Source: an uncultured Bacteroidota bacterium (lineage in GTDB: Bacteria; Bacteroidota; Bacteroidia; Chitinophagales; Chitinophagaceae). From it: a stretch of DNA of 36,019 nt. Positions 23,029 to 33,559 of the stretch are shown here, piece after piece (the first letter of the stretch is position 1; every line of letters starts with the position of its first letter). The notes beneath the pieces are model-generated. The model had not been told where the DNA came from. It was given only the letters and a program-made list of their open reading frames with translations, and ran no database searches. The position numbers and the translations under genes were made by a program. The stretch spans positions 1 to 36,019 of the forward strand of contig CAIVEH010000179.1 of assembly GCA_903904855.1 (NCBI GenBank), given 5' to 3'.

Positions 23029-23036
23029 TATCTTTC
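23029..23036 (+). promoter_or_regulatory. Candidate -7 element (TATCTTTC) of ruvA-sprA
   Basis: TATCTTTC is one mismatch from TAnnTTTG, about 70 bases before the ruvA ATG. No -33 box is clear. Confidence 0.3.
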
Positions 23037-23104
23037 CGGCGGTATGAGCAATCATACCATTTTTTTTTGTGGGGTAGTATTGGGATGAATAAAAAATAAA
23101 TAAA

Positions 23105-23683
23105 ATGTTTGCATATTTGGAGGGCCATATGGCCTATAAATCACCATCGTTGCTGCACCTGGATGTGCATGGAGTAGGGTATGAGATCAACATAACGCTA
23201 CAGACCTATTCCAAGATCCAGACACTTGAAAAATGCAGGTTGTACACTCACCTTCAGGTGCGGGAAGATGCCTGGGTTTTGTATGGTTTTGCAGATGAAG
23301 AAGAACGGGCCACCTTTAGGCAATTGCTCAATATTAACGGGGTGGGGGCTGTTACAGCGCGCATCATATTATCCTCTCTTACCCCCGAAGAACTGGAGCG
23401 GGCGGTAGCAGGCGAAGACAACCGTACTTTGGAGAAAGTAAAAGGCATAGGGGCAAAAACTGCTCAACGTATAATCCTTGAATTGAAAGGGAAGCTTACC
23501 AGGCAGAAAAATACCTCGCCCAATGCGCCTGTAGTACACAATACAACAGAGGAAGATGCGTTAATAGCTTTGGTGAATTTAGGTATCAGCAGAGGGGTTG
23601 CGGAAGGGGCCATTAAGAAAGTTTCTAATGCGGCCTCGCTGACTATTGAAGAACTGATCAAACAAGCGCTTCGCGTTTTGTAA
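23105..23683 (+). CDS. ruvA: Holliday junction branch migration protein RuvA
   Basis: The 192-aa product is a standard-length RuvA. It has the N-terminal OB-fold (MFAYLEGHMAYKSPSLLHLD, HGVGYEI, then THLQVREDAWVLYGF), two helix-hairpin-helix motifs (LLNINGVGAVTARIILS and VKGIGAKTAQRIILELK, about residues 75-130) and the C-terminal domain that contacts RuvB (EDALIALVNLGISRGVAEGA, about 157-176). RuvA tetramers bind Holliday junctions and load RuvB for branch migration. ruvB is not adjacent. The sprA gene starts 19 bases after the stop, a ruvA-sprA order common in Bacteroidota, so the two are probably co-transcribed. Confidence 0.97.
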   Translation: MFAYLEGHMAYKSPSLLHLDVHGVGYEINITLQTYSKIQTLEKCRLYTHLQVREDAWVLYGFADEEERATFRQLLNINGVGAVTARIILSSLTPEELERAVAGEDNRTLEKVKGIGAKTAQRIILELKGKLTRQKNTSPNAPVVHNTTEEDALIALVNLGISRGVAEGAIKKVSNAASLTIEELIKQALRVL

Positions 23684-23702
23684 AAACCACAAAAAGCAAA
23701 AA

Positions 23703-26700
23703 TTGAAGGGTAGTAGTAATTTCGGATATAAATTAGTTTGTTTTATAGCGCTGGTAGCGGCTATATTACATGTTGCTGCCCGAGGTTACCGGCCTTTCTA
23801 CAAGCGTTATATACCAGATACAGATTCTACAGCCTATAAGGATAGTGTTGCAAAGGCCATAGATAGTATGGCCAAAGCCAATGAGGAAAAACACCATCTC
23901 CGGTTCCCGATTTATGATAAAACGGGAGATCCTTTCACTGATTACAGCCGTCCGGGAAGCATAGACCTTAATGATCCCAGAAATGAACACAAGGGCTTTG
24001 ATTACGATCCAGACTCGAACCGGTACAACTTTAACGATAAGTTAGGGAATGAATTTTTGCGTAATCCTACCTATCTCACACTTGATGAATACGAGAAATA
24101 CAGGGGGCGGCAGGACGAAGATGCCTACTGGCAACGCCGTCAGGATGCGTTGATGCTCTTTAACAAAAATCCGGAGCTGCCGCAGATGTATAAGGATGGT
24201 TTGTTTGACCGCATTTTCGGCAGCAACTCCATTACGGTAAAACCCCAGGGAAATGTGGATGTAACTTTTGGCGGAAACTGGCAGAATATCAAAAACCCGA
24301 CTCTGACGCAGCGCGCCCAGAAGTACGGGGTATTTGATTTCAACATGGATATGAACATCAACCTGCTTGCCACAGTGGGTGATAAACTGAAACTGAATAT
24401 CAGCAATAATACCAAGGCTACCTTTGATTATCAGAATATCCAGAAGCTGGATTACAGTGGTAAGGAAGATGAAATGCTGAAAAAAATAGAGGCAGGCAAT
24501 ATCAGTTTCCCGCTGAAGAGTAACCTGATAAATGGTGTGCAATCACTGTTCGGTTTAAAAACACAATTGCAGTTTGGCAAGCTATGGGTTACAGCCGTTT
24601 TATCACAGCAAAAATCACAGCGTAAAAGCCTTACAATACAGGGAGGGGCTCAGTCGCAACAGATTTTAATTAAGGCAGATAATTATGAAGAAAACAAGGA
24701 TTTCCTTCTAGCCCAGTATTTTCATGATCATTACAATTCAGCGCTCGCTAATTTTCCGGTAATTAATTCCGGTATCAACATCAGTAAGATTGAGGTATGG
24801 GTAACCAATAAGAACGGAGCTGTAAACAGCGTAAGGAATGTAGAATGTTTTATGGACCTTGCCGAAGCCAAACCCAATAATGCCGCGCTGAATAATCCTC
24901 ATAACCCGATCAGGAACGGATTACCCGATAATACAGCCAATTATTTATACACCCAACTGGAGCAAAATCCATCAGCACGTATACAGGCGACTTCTATCAA
25001 TACATTATTGAATAACCTGAACCTTAAATCAGGGTTGGATTTTGAATCAACAACTGCAAGACAACTGTCTGCTACGGAATTTTCATTTAATCCGGCGCTG
25101 GGATATATATTGCTGAATACGCAGATGAACCCTGAAGATATATTAGGGGTTGCCTACCGCTACACTTATAAAGGAAAAGTATACCAGGTGGGCGAATTTG
25201 CAGAAGACCTGCCGCCAGATAGTACCAATTCAAAGGTTATATTTCTTAAATTACTGAAAGGTACATCGTCTCGGCCATCTTTGCCAGTGTGGAAGCTCAT
25301 GATGAAAAATATCTACGCACTCGGCGGCTTCGGGGTGTCGAAAGATAATTTTATTCTGAACATTCTTTATCAGGAGCCGGGAGGCAATGACCTCAGGTAT
25401 CTGCCTGAAGGGCCCAAAAAAGATATTCCGTTGCTTACATTGCTTAACCTTGACCGGTTGAATGTTCAGGGAGAGCCTTCGCCTGATGGTATTTTCGACT
25501 TCGTAGAAGGAATTACAATCAATACACAACAGGGGAAGATTATTTTTCCTGTATTGGAGCCATTCGGTAAAGACCTTTCTACTGCTTTTACAATTCCGCC
25601 TGATACGACTGTGAACAGGGTTTTGGCACAGAAGTATGATTTTCAGGTGCTTTATGATTCCACCAAAGTAAGGGCACAACAAAACCAACAGACTGACAGG
25701 TATATACTTAAAGGGAGCTATAAATCAACCTCATCATCAGATATATTCCTGGGTGGTTTCAATATTCCACAAGGTTCTGTGTCTGTATCTGCGGGAGGTA
25801 CCAGGCTGGTTGAAAATCAGGATTATACCGTTGATTATGGCCTCGGACGGTTGAAGATAGTGAATACCGGGATCCTTAATTCAGGAGTACCCATAAATAT
25901 CCAGTATGAGGATAATGCAACATTCGGCTTTCAGCAACAGAATTTTATGGCTGCCAGGTTCGATTATTATCTCAATAAGAAATTGACTCTTGGCGCTACT
26001 GTAATGCGACTGAATGAAAGACCTTTTACCCAGCAGGTGAATTATGGAGATGACCCAATTAAAAACACGGTACTTGGAGTTGATATGAATTATCAATCAG
26101 AGGTTGCAGCTATAACAAGGGCATTGAATGTTGTGCCTAAAATTTATTCATCTTCTTCCTCCTCTTTTATAAACGCCAATTTAGAGGGTGCCGCCATATT
26201 ACCAGGTCACCCAAAGCAGATTGATGCGCTAGACCCTGAAGGTGCGGTGTATGTTGATAATTTTGAGGGTACCAGCAGTACCTATGATCTTAAATTTCCG
26301 TCAGTTGCATGGTCATTGTCATCTACTCCACTTGGTGCCTTAAATAAAAACAATGTTACTTTATTTCCCGAGGCGGCAAATGATGATGCATTGATTAACG
26401 GAAAGAACAGGGCTAAGCTTGCCTGGTATACAATTGAGCCCACCTTAGTTGACCCGGGAAGCAGTGTACCCAATTATGTAAAATACGATACCTCGAACAA
26501 TAATGCTAACCAGCATTATGTGAGGATGGTACAGTTACAGGATGTTTTTCCTAATCAACAGTCAGCTGCGCTGCAGAGTTCATTGAGTACTTTTGATCTG
26601 GCCTATTTTCCTAATCAGCGTGGGCCATATAATTTTGATGCAACCAATGTTAATCAGGATGGTACATTAATGAACCCTCAGGACAGATGGGGTGGTATTA

Positions 26701-29700
26701 CAAGGTCCATTGACAATACAGATTTTGAAGCTTCCAATGTAGAGTATATACAATTCTGGGTTATGGATCCATTTATTGGTAATACTCCAAAAACAGGTGG
26801 TTCACTTTATATTAATCTCGGAGATATTTCGGAGGATATTCTTAAAGATTCCAGGATGTTCTTTGAAAATGGGATACCCAGCCCTTTCGATAAAACTAAA
26901 CTGGATACAACAGTATGGGGTTATGTGCCAAAATTTGCACAGCAAATAACTCGTGCATTTGATAATGACCCCAGTGCACGTACATTGCAGGATGTGGGTT
27001 ATGATGGTTTGCCTAACGTGGCAACAGCGCAGGGACAATTGGATGAAAGGACAAAATTTTCTGATTTCCTCAAGCAGTTAGCACAGACATTAGGGGCGAG
27101 CAACCCTGCTTATCTCAGGGCTTACAACGACCCATCGAATGATGACTACCATTTCTACAGGGGGGGAGATTATGATACCGCCAATAATAAGAACGGACTA
27201 TCTGTAATCAGCAGGTATAAGGCATTTAATAATCCTCAGGGCAACTCCCCCATTACTGACCCGAATGCGGCTTTTTCAACTGCCGAAACTACTATTCCTG
27301 AATCGGAAGATATCAACAGGGATAATACGCTTAATGAAGCAGAGAATTATTTTCAGTACCGTATAGATTTTAGCCCCAATATGCCTGTCGGCAGCAATTA
27401 TGTAATTAACACTATTGACACAACGGTTACGCTTGCAAACGGAACCAGGAATGTACGGGAAAAATGGTACCAGTTTAAAATTCCGATAAAGAATTACAAC
27501 CATGTGGTTGGTGGTATTTCCGACTTCAGGTCAATACGTTTTATGCGTATGTTCCTGGCTGGCTGGAGCGACAGTGTGGTGTTCCGTTTTGCTACTCTAG
27601 AACTTGGGCGAAACCAGTGGCGTAATTATGAATACAGCCTGTTGACACCAGGTGAGAATGTAGCACAGGCAAATTCAACAACTACAGATTTTACTGTTAC
27701 TTCAGTAAATATTGAGCAAAACGGCTCCCGAACACCAGTGCCTTATGTCATTCCTCCCGGTGTAACCAGGCAGCTGACAACACTGCAGCAGGGGGTTAAT
27801 CTGCAGCAAAATGAACAATCGCTCTCTCTTAAAACCTGTGCGCTGCAGGATGGTGATGCAAGGGCTGTATTTAAGGAGGTTGATGTAAATATGAATCAGT
27901 TTACCTACCTGCGTATGTTTATACATGCCGAAACAGTATTAGGCGAACCGATGGTAAGGGATGCCGATGTTGATGCATTTGTAAGATTAGGTAGTGATTT
28001 TACCACCAACTATTATGAGTACCGGATGCCACTCACTATTACCAAAGTACCAGGTATCTATACAGATGCTGAAGTCTGGCCGGCATCCAATGAAATGGAC
28101 CTGGTTTTGCAGGACCTTGTAAATGCTAAAAAAGAACGTGATACCAGAGGCTGGCCAAGTACACAACCTTATTATACCAAAGATTCGAAAGGAAATACAA
28201 TAGTGGTATTGGGTACGCCCAATATAGGTATGGCAAAGAATGTTATGTTGGGTGTACTGAATCCGAAAAAAACGAATCTGACTGCAGCGGATGATGGTTT
28301 GCCCAAGTGTACAGAAGTATGGTTTGATGAATTAAGAATGGCTGGTATCAATGACCATGCAGGATATGCTGCCGCTGGTAAAGTAGGTATTCAGCTTGCC
28401 GATCTAGGCAACATCAACCTCTCAGGGACAATGCATACTCCCGGATACGGAAATATTGATCAGAAAATTGCCCAGAGATTGCAAGACAACTATTATCAGT
28501 TTAATTCATCTGCAAATATTGGTCTGGGAAAATTTTTCCCAAGAACATGGGGTGTGCAATTGCCCATGTTTTTTGGTTATACTGAAAGCGTGAGTACGCC
28601 TAAATATGATCCGTTTAACGGCGATGTGTTGCTGACAGATGAACTTGCTTCGGCGAAAAACAGGGCTCAGCGGGATTCGATTAAGAATGTGGCTCAGGAT
28701 TTTACATCTATCAAGAGCCTGAATTTCACCAATGTGCGTATTCAAGGCGATAAGAATGCGCCGCCAAAACAATTTAAAATGCCATGGAGCATTAAAAACT
28801 TTGATTTTAGTTATTCCTATAACGATCAGAAAAAGCATAACCCCAATGTATCAATGGATGATCTCGTTACCCAGAAACTGGGTATCGGGTATACCTATAG
28901 TATTAAGGTAAAACCAATTGAACCTTTCAAAAGGATAGTTACTTCTAAATCAAAATGGTTTACGCTGGTAAAGGATATTAATCTTACACCATTACCATCC
29001 ACTATTACCATGCGTAATGACCTTCTGAGGATAAATGAGGAAACACAGGTAAGAAGTGCAAATGATGGAAGTGGTTATGTGATTCCACCTACTTTTTATA
29101 AAAACTTTACCTGGAACCGGGCCTATACACTCAGATGGGAGTTGATGAGGTCGATATCTTTCGATTATTCGGCTACAAATATTTCAAGAATAGATCAGCC
29201 ATATGGGCTTATTGATACTAAAGCAAAGACAGATTCTTTATGGAACAGAATAAAGACTCTGGGCCATAATACAAATTATTCGCAGACTTTCAACAGTACT
29301 TACAATGTGCCCCTTGCCAAGTTGCCTTTAACCGACTGGATTACCTGCAGGCTGAGTTATGCTGCCAATTACTCCTGGACAGGCGCGGCTCCTGTGGCAT
29401 ATGACCTTGGAAACACCATAGGCAATACTCATACTAAAACTTTAGCAGGTGAACTTAATTTCACAAAACTGTATGATAAGTCGCGATGGCTAAGGGCATT
29501 GAATGTCCCTGCTTCTGCCAACAAAAAAGATAATAAAGGCGGTAGTAATATTTCTGTTCCTGCAAATGATACTAAGCAATCAGTAAAAGACCTGCGTAAG
29601 AATTCTGTATCCCAATTGCCGGGTGCAGTTGATTATCCCGGTGGTAACAATCCGGGTGCTGGTAACATTCCGGGAGGCAATAATCCGGGACCAGCCAGAG

Positions 29701-31556
29701 GAGCTGATGGTGGCAATGGAGCCGGTGGCAACAATCCAGGTGCACCCGATAGTACAAGGTTGGGAAATAACAATCCAAATAAAGACACCAGCAAAACCGG
29801 TAAGAATTTGCCAGTTCAGCCAAATACAGGTAAAGGGCCGGGTGGGGGATCTGGGAATACGGCTGGGAATACAGGAGGGAATACTGCAGGAAATGGAGGT
29901 ACTGGCAGCGGTACTGCCGGCACTGCAAACAATCCTTATTCAGGAGCTATATTTAAGGGTGTAAATATCTCCAAACTCACCGATAAGCAACTGGACTCTA
30001 TGGTAGAGTTGCAGGATGAACTGGATGATGCAAAGGCTGCAGCGGATAAGGCAAAAAAGAAAGCCGAACGTAAAGCTGCAAGGAAATTGCGAAGAAGCAA
30101 ATTACCCCATCTTAATGCTACAGAAATGGCTATAGGTCATCTCCTCACTTCCCTTACCCGGGTTACTGTCAATTACACGCAAACTGCAGGTACCATCTTA
30201 CCTGGATATATGGACAGTACCCGGATTATGGGTGTAAATAATTATTCCAGTGCACCAGGGTTTAATTTTGTTTACGGATACCAGCCCAATGCAGCATGGT
30301 TATTACAGCAGGCTACAGCAGGCAAGCTTACGAGGGATTCCTTGTTTAATGCGCAATTTCAGCAAACCTATTCAAGTAATCTGAATGCTACGGCTGCATT
30401 TTCACCTGTAAAGGATTTCAGGATAGACCTTACCCTCACCAAGACATTCACCAAGTCGCATAGCGAACTATACGCAGATACCAATTCTACAAATAACTCA
30501 ATGCCATGGAAAGGATCTGATTTTCAGCATTTCAACCCATATGAATCCGGCTCGTTCAACATATCTTATATGTCTGTGAACACTATGTTCCAGAATACAA
30601 GTGTGGGCTCCAATGTATACAACCAGTTTCTGGCCAACAGGGCTATAATTTCAAATCGCCTCGGAGCCAGCAACCCTTATACCAACGGTTTGCCAGATCC
30701 GGCAAATCCAGGTTATTCTAAAGGATACGGGCCTTTCTCCCAGGATGTATTGGTGCCCTCCTTTATTGCTGCCTATTCAGGTAAAAGCGCCGGAGCAGAG
30801 CCTATGGTTGATTATAATCATAATGCTATACAGGATAATCCGTTTAAGTATTTTAATCCTACCCCTAATTGGAAAATTACTTACAACGGTTTAAGTAAAG
30901 TGCTTTTCTTCAGCAATATTTTCAAAAGCTTTATTGTCAACAATGGATATACCGGAACAATGTCGATAAACGGGTTCAGTTCAAACCTGTTATTCAATGA
31001 CCTTTTTGGTTTAGGATTCCCTTCATTTATTGATTCCAACTCACACAATTATGTGCCATTCTTCCAGGTGCCCAATGTAACCATCTCTCAGGCGTTTAAC
31101 CCTCTTGTAGGATTCGATATGGCATTTAAAAACAACCTTACTGCTAAATTCGAACTCAGGGAATCGAAGATGGAAAGTCTTAGCCTTATTGACTATCAGA
31201 TAGCCGAAAACACCAGTAAGGAGTATGTATTTGGCGTTGGCTTCCGCAAGAAGGGTATTAAACTTCCTTTCAGGGTGATGGGCGTAAGGAAACTGAAAAA
31301 TGAACTTATCTTTAAGATGGATGTAAGTGTGAGGGATGAAAAGACCAGTAATACTTTCCTTGCCAATAATATAAATGTGGTATCCCGTGGACAAAAAGTA
31401 TTAAGGATTTCACCAACAATAGATTATTCGGTGACCCAGAAACTTACACTCCACTTTTTCTTCGACCGTACGCAAACCATACCGTACGTATCGAATTCAT
31501 ACCCAAATACCACAACCAGGGCTGGTGTAACACTCAGGTTTATATTTGCACAATAA
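23703..31556 (+). CDS. sprA: Cell-surface protein SprA, T9SS outer-membrane translocon
   Basis: This 2617-aa protein matches SprA (Sov), the giant beta-barrel forming the type IX secretion channel. A TTG start at 23703 gives a good signal peptide (LVCFIALVAAILHVAARG); no ATG precedes it in frame. Recognisable segments include NVDVTFGGNWQNIKNPTLTQ near residue 182, GAVYVDNFEGTSSTYDLKFP near 847, GGI-R-I near 1000, and CTEVWFDELRMAGIND near 1538. The C-terminus ends in an outer-membrane strand with terminal Phe (AGVTLRFIFAQ). Residues about 1975-2077 form a Gly/Asn/Pro low-complexity insertion, followed by a Lys/Arg/Ala-rich helix. It should export the two T9SS-tagged proteins in this window. 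It is convergent with the amidohydrolase gene, 12 bp away. Confidence 0.95.
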   Translation: MKGSSNFGYKLVCFIALVAAILHVAARGYRPFYKRYIPDTDSTAYKDSVAKAIDSMAKANEEKHHLRFPIYDKTGDPFTDYSRPGSIDLNDPRNEHKGFDYDPDSNRYNFNDKLGNEFLRNPTYLTLDEYEKYRGRQDEDAYWQRRQDALMLFNKNPELPQMYKDGLFDRIFGSNSITVKPQGNVDVTFGGNWQNIKNPTLTQRAQKYGVFDFNMDMNINLLATVGDKLKLNISNNTKATFDYQNIQKLDYSGKEDEMLKKIEAGNISFPLKSNLINGVQSLFGLKTQLQFGKLWVTAVLSQQKSQRKSLTIQGGAQSQQILIKADNYEENKDFLLAQYFHDHYNSALANFPVINSGINISKIEVWVTNKNGAVNSVRNVECFMDLAEAKPNNAALNNPHNPIRNGLPDNTANYLYTQLEQNPSARIQATSINTLLNNLNLKSGLDFESTTARQLSATEFSFNPALGYILLNTQMNPEDILGVAYRYTYKGKVYQVGEFAEDLPPDSTNSKVIFLKLLKGTSSRPSLPVWKLMMKNIYALGGFGVSKDNFILNILYQEPGGNDLRYLPEGPKKDIPLLTLLNLDRLNVQGEPSPDGIFDFVEGITINTQQGKIIFPVLEPFGKDLSTAFTIPPDTTVNRVLAQKYDFQVLYDSTKVRAQQNQQTDRYILKGSYKSTSSSDIFLGGFNIPQGSVSVSAGGTRLVENQDYTVDYGLGRLKIVNTGILNSGVPINIQYEDNATFGFQQQNFMAARFDYYLNKKLTLGATVMRLNERPFTQQVNYGDDPIKNTVLGVDMNYQSEVAAITRALNVVPKIYSSSSSSFINANLEGAAILPGHPKQIDALDPEGAVYVDNFEGTSSTYDLKFPSVAWSLSSTPLGALNKNNVTLFPEAANDDALINGKNRAKLAWYTIEPTLVDPGSSVPNYVKYDTSNNNANQHYVRMVQLQDVFPNQQSAALQSSLSTFDLAYFPNQRGPYNFDATNVNQDGTLMNPQDRWGGITRSIDNTDFEASNVEYIQFWVMDPFIGNTPKTGGSLYINLGDISEDILKDSRMFFENGIPSPFDKTKLDTTVWGYVPKFAQQITRAFDNDPSARTLQDVGYDGLPNVATAQGQLDERTKFSDFLKQLAQTLGASNPAYLRAYNDPSNDDYHFYRGGDYDTANNKNGLSVISRYKAFNNPQGNSPITDPNAAFSTAETTIPESEDINRDNTLNEAENYFQYRIDFSPNMPVGSNYVINTIDTTVTLANGTRNVREKWYQFKIPIKNYNHVVGGISDFRSIRFMRMFLAGWSDSVVFRFATLELGRNQWRNYEYSLLTPGENVAQANSTTTDFTVTSVNIEQNGSRTPVPYVIPPGVTRQLTTLQQGVNLQQNEQSLSLKTCALQDGDARAVFKEVDVNMNQFTYLRMFIHAETVLGEPMVRDADVDAFVRLGSDFTTNYYEYRMPLTITKVPGIYTDAEVWPASNEMDLVLQDLVNAKKERDTRGWPSTQPYYTKDSKGNTIVVLGTPNIGMAKNVMLGVLNPKKTNLTAADDGLPKCTEVWFDELRMAGINDHAGYAAAGKVGIQLADLGNINLSGTMHTPGYGNIDQKIAQRLQDNYYQFNSSANIGLGKFFPRTWGVQLPMFFGYTESVSTPKYDPFNGDVLLTDELASAKNRAQRDSIKNVAQDFTSIKSLNFTNVRIQGDKNAPPKQFKMPWSIKNFDFSYSYNDQKKHNPNVSMDDLVTQKLGIGYTYSIKVKPIEPFKRIVTSKSKWFTLVKDINLTPLPSTITMRNDLLRINEETQVRSANDGSGYVIPPTFYKNFTWNRAYTLRWELMRSISFDYSATNISRIDQPYGLIDTKAKTDSLWNRIKTLGHNTNYSQTFNSTYNVPLAKLPLTDWITCRLSYAANYSWTGAAPVAYDLGNTIGNTHTKTLAGELNFTKLYDKSRWLRALNVPASANKKDNKGGSNISVPANDTKQSVKDLRKNSVSQLPGAVDYPGGNNPGAGNIPGGNNPGPARGADGGNGAGGNNPGAPDSTRLGNNNPNKDTSKTGKNLPVQPNTGKGPGGGSGNTAGNTGGNTAGNGGTGSGTAGTANNPYSGAIFKGVNISKLTDKQLDSMVELQDELDDAKAAADKAKKKAERKAARKLRRSKLPHLNATEMAIGHLLTSLTRVTVNYTQTAGTILPGYMDSTRIMGVNNYSSAPGFNFVYGYQPNAAWLLQQATAGKLTRDSLFNAQFQQTYSSNLNATAAFSPVKDFRIDLTLTKTFTKSHSELYADTNSTNNSMPWKGSDFQHFNPYESGSFNISYMSVNTMFQNTSVGSNVYNQFLANRAIISNRLGASNPYTNGLPDPANPGYSKGYGPFSQDVLVPSFIAAYSGKSAGAEPMVDYNHNAIQDNPFKYFNPTPNWKITYNGLSKVLFFSNIFKSFIVNNGYTGTMSINGFSSNLLFNDLFGLGFPSFIDSNSHNYVPFFQVPNVTISQAFNPLVGFDMAFKNNLTAKFELRESKMESLSLIDYQIAENTSKEYVFGVGFRKKGIKLPFRVMGVRKLKNELIFKMDVSVRDEKTSNTFLANNINVVSRGQKVLRISPTIDYSVTQKLTLHFFFDRTQTIPYVSNSYPNTTTRAGVTLRFIFAQ

Positions 31557-31568
31557 GGGTCTCGAAAC

Positions 31569-32756
31569 TTAACTTTTCAATGCATTAAGTGCACACCAAG
31601 CCATCATGCCCATGCCTGTTTTAAGGGCAGACTCATCTATGTCGAAGTGGGCATTGTGTACCGGAGCAAGAAATTCCTTATTGTCCCTGTTTGTACCCAA
31701 CCTGAAAAAACAACCCGGTATATGATGGGTATAAAAACTGAAATCTTCACCTGTCATACGCATGTCAAGAGCATGAACATTGGCAGAACCTGCGAAAGCA
31801 TTTGCCCATTCAATAGCTTTGCCTGTCAGCTCCGGATCATTATATACACAAGGGTAACCCTCTGGTATTTCAATTGTTACCTGTGCTCCATAAGCAGCAC
31901 AAGTGCTTAATGTAAAATCCTTGATCCATTGGTGCGCTTCTTTTCGCCATTTTTCATCCATAGTTCTGAATGTACCCTGGATTTCAACTTTCTCTGGAAT
32001 AACGTTGGTAGTAAATCCTCCCTGAATTTTTCCGAACGTAAGTACAGATGGAATTAATGGATTAGCTTTCCTGGAAACTACCTGTTGCAGACCTGTTATC
32101 AGAAAAGCTGCAACAGCAATCGTATCAACTGATTGATGAGGAAGTGCAGCATGGCCTCCTTTTCCTTCAATGGTTATATAAATTTCATCGGCGCTGGCCA
32201 TATATTTCCCTGGCCTGAAACCAACTGTACCCGCAGGCAAAGCCGGGTAAACATGGAGTGCAAAGATGGAGTCTGGCCGTGGGTTTTCAAGCACGCCGGC
32301 AGCTATCATCAGGCTGGCGCCACCAGGATGCATTTCCTCCCCTGGCTGAAAAATAAGTTTTACCGATCCGGTAAATTCATCTCTCAGGTCATTTAAAATA
32401 TGTGCAGCTCCCAGGAGGCAACTGGTATGCACATCATGGCCGCAGGCATGCATTACACCTTTATTCTGGGATTTGTAAGTGATTTCGTTTTTTTCTTCAA
32501 TGGGCAAGGCATCCATATCTGCCCTGAGGGCTATGCATCGTTTCCCAGGTTCCCGACCTTCAATAATTGCAATAATACCTGTGCCAGCAATTCCTGCCTG
32601 GTATTTTATTCCCCAGGTTTTTAATTTGTCAGCTATAAAAGCGGCCGTATTTACTTCATGAAAAGAGAGTTCGGGATGAGCATGTATATGATGCCTGATC
32701 TCCTGGATTTCTGTAAAATACAACTCTGATTTCTCCTTGATTTTTGAAAGTATCAT
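31569..32756 (-). CDS. M20 family metallo-amidohydrolase (N-acyl-amino-acid/hippurate hydrolase type)
   Basis: The 395-aa product has the M20D hallmarks: RADMDALP at residues 78-85, HACGHDVHTS at 103-112, GEEMHPGG near 139-146, and a dimerisation domain with GKGGHAALPHQSVD near 203. The C-terminal TGEDFSFY is also present. These residues bind two metal ions and activate water for amide-bond hydrolysis. Members release amino acids from N-acyl or hippurate-type substrates or act on related small amides; the actual substrate is not shown. Length is normal and no signal peptide is present. A TACCTTAG element lies five bases before the ATG. Confidence 0.93.
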   Translation of the reverse strand: MILSKIKEKSELYFTEIQEIRHHIHAHPELSFHEVNTAAFIADKLKTWGIKYQAGIAGTGIIAIIEGREPGKRCIALRADMDALPIEEKNEITYKSQNKGVMHACGHDVHTSCLLGAAHILNDLRDEFTGSVKLIFQPGEEMHPGGASLMIAAGVLENPRPDSIFALHVYPALPAGTVGFRPGKYMASADEIYITIEGKGGHAALPHQSVDTIAVAAFLITGLQQVVSRKANPLIPSVLTFGKIQGGFTTNVIPEKVEIQGTFRTMDEKWRKEAHQWIKDFTLSTCAAYGAQVTIEIPEGYPCVYNDPELTGKAIEWANAFAGSANVHALDMRMTGEDFSFYTHHIPGCFFRLGTNRDNKEFLAPVHNAHFDIDESALKTGMGMMAWCALNALKS

Positions 32757-32761
32757 CAGGT

Positions 32762-32769
32762 CTAAGGTA
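32762..32769 (-). promoter_or_regulatory. Candidate -7 element (TACCTTAG) of the amidohydrolase gene
   Basis: One mismatch from TAnnTTTG, five bases before the ATG, the same distance as at the RNA methyltransferase gene. It would produce a leaderless or very short leader. Confidence 0.35.
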
Positions 32770-32837
32770 AACTTTTTTAAGAATTTTTAAAGGGGTAAAA
32801 TGATCGGGTATTAATCATACCCGCTTTTGAGTCTGTT

Positions 32838-33443
32838 TCAGGGATTAATATTGTCTTGAACTATCATTGCAAGGTTGCTGATAGATTTTACTTGTTTCAG
32901 TAAAGTGGCTGCCTCATTATGGTTTGAAAAATCACCAGCCTTAAGTCGGAAAGAAGGCGCTGAGTAAACAAGATATATTCTTGTTTTCGGGAAACGTTTG
33001 CTGAATTCTTTCTTCAGATACTCAGCTTTTTGATGGTCGGGTCCATTATAAATTTGTACTCTGAATCCTTTTGAAGTGTGATGCTGTAAACCTGATTGCT
33101 TTAATGATATAGTGCTATTGTTAACAGAGTCTGAAGGGGCTGAGTTGTTTTTGTTATTTGCTTTATTGTCTGTACTTAAATTGGTTGATATTCGAATAGT
33201 TCCTTTTTTTACGTCTTTTTTTACAACAGTGGGTTTAATAAACTCAGGTTTCCCGTCTTTACGAATTTCAGCAACAGGTGTTGAGTTGTCGTCATAGCTG
33301 GAATGGTACTTTTTGAGTAACTGCAATCTGGGATCAGCATGTATTACTATATTACCATCCTTATTTTGCTGTGCGGGAGCAAAAACAGGAATAAAAAGGA
33401 AAAAAACAAAAATTGGTAATGTTAATTGTAGCCACTTCATCAT
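32838..33443 (-). CDS. Exported SPOR-domain protein
   Basis: The 201-aa product begins with a signal peptide (LTLPIFVFFLFIPVFAPAQQ; cleavage near residue 25; either of two adjacent ATGs could be used). A Lys/Asn/Ser-rich linker follows (about 70-120), then a C-terminal SPOR domain (GFRVQIYNGPDHQKAEYLKK, then FPKTRIYLVYSAPSFRLKAG, DFSNHNEAATLLKQV). SPOR domains bind peptidoglycan glycan strands lacking stem peptides, often at division sites, so the protein is likely periplasmic and cell-wall-binding. The specific role is unknown. deoC lies upstream on the same strand, 116 bp away. Confidence 0.85.
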   Translation of the reverse strand: MMKWLQLTLPIFVFFLFIPVFAPAQQNKDGNIVIHADPRLQLLKKYHSSYDDNSTPVAEIRKDGKPEFIKPTVVKKDVKKGTIRISTNLSTDNKANNKNNSAPSDSVNNSTISLKQSGLQHHTSKGFRVQIYNGPDHQKAEYLKKEFSKRFPKTRIYLVYSAPSFRLKAGDFSNHNEAATLLKQVKSISNLAMIVQDNINP

Positions 33444-33559
33444 TTAAAATCTGGCCGATTTAAATAGTTGATAGTCATCCCAGTTTATAGGAAAATATAA
33501 ATTTCCCAGATCTGATAAATTCAGATTACGTGAATGAGATACCTGTAATTTACCTGATT

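Larger units (their letters stand above)
22541..23104. other. Intergenic region between the R-body locus and ruvA
   Basis: These 564 bp contain a candidate terminator at 22587 and a candidate ruvA promoter at 23029. A 54-codon frame from ATG 22653 to TAG 22815-22817 encodes a hydrophobic Ile-rich peptide with no recognisable family and is not called as a gene. ATTCGAA occurs twice (about 22772 and 22784). Confidence 0.4.
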
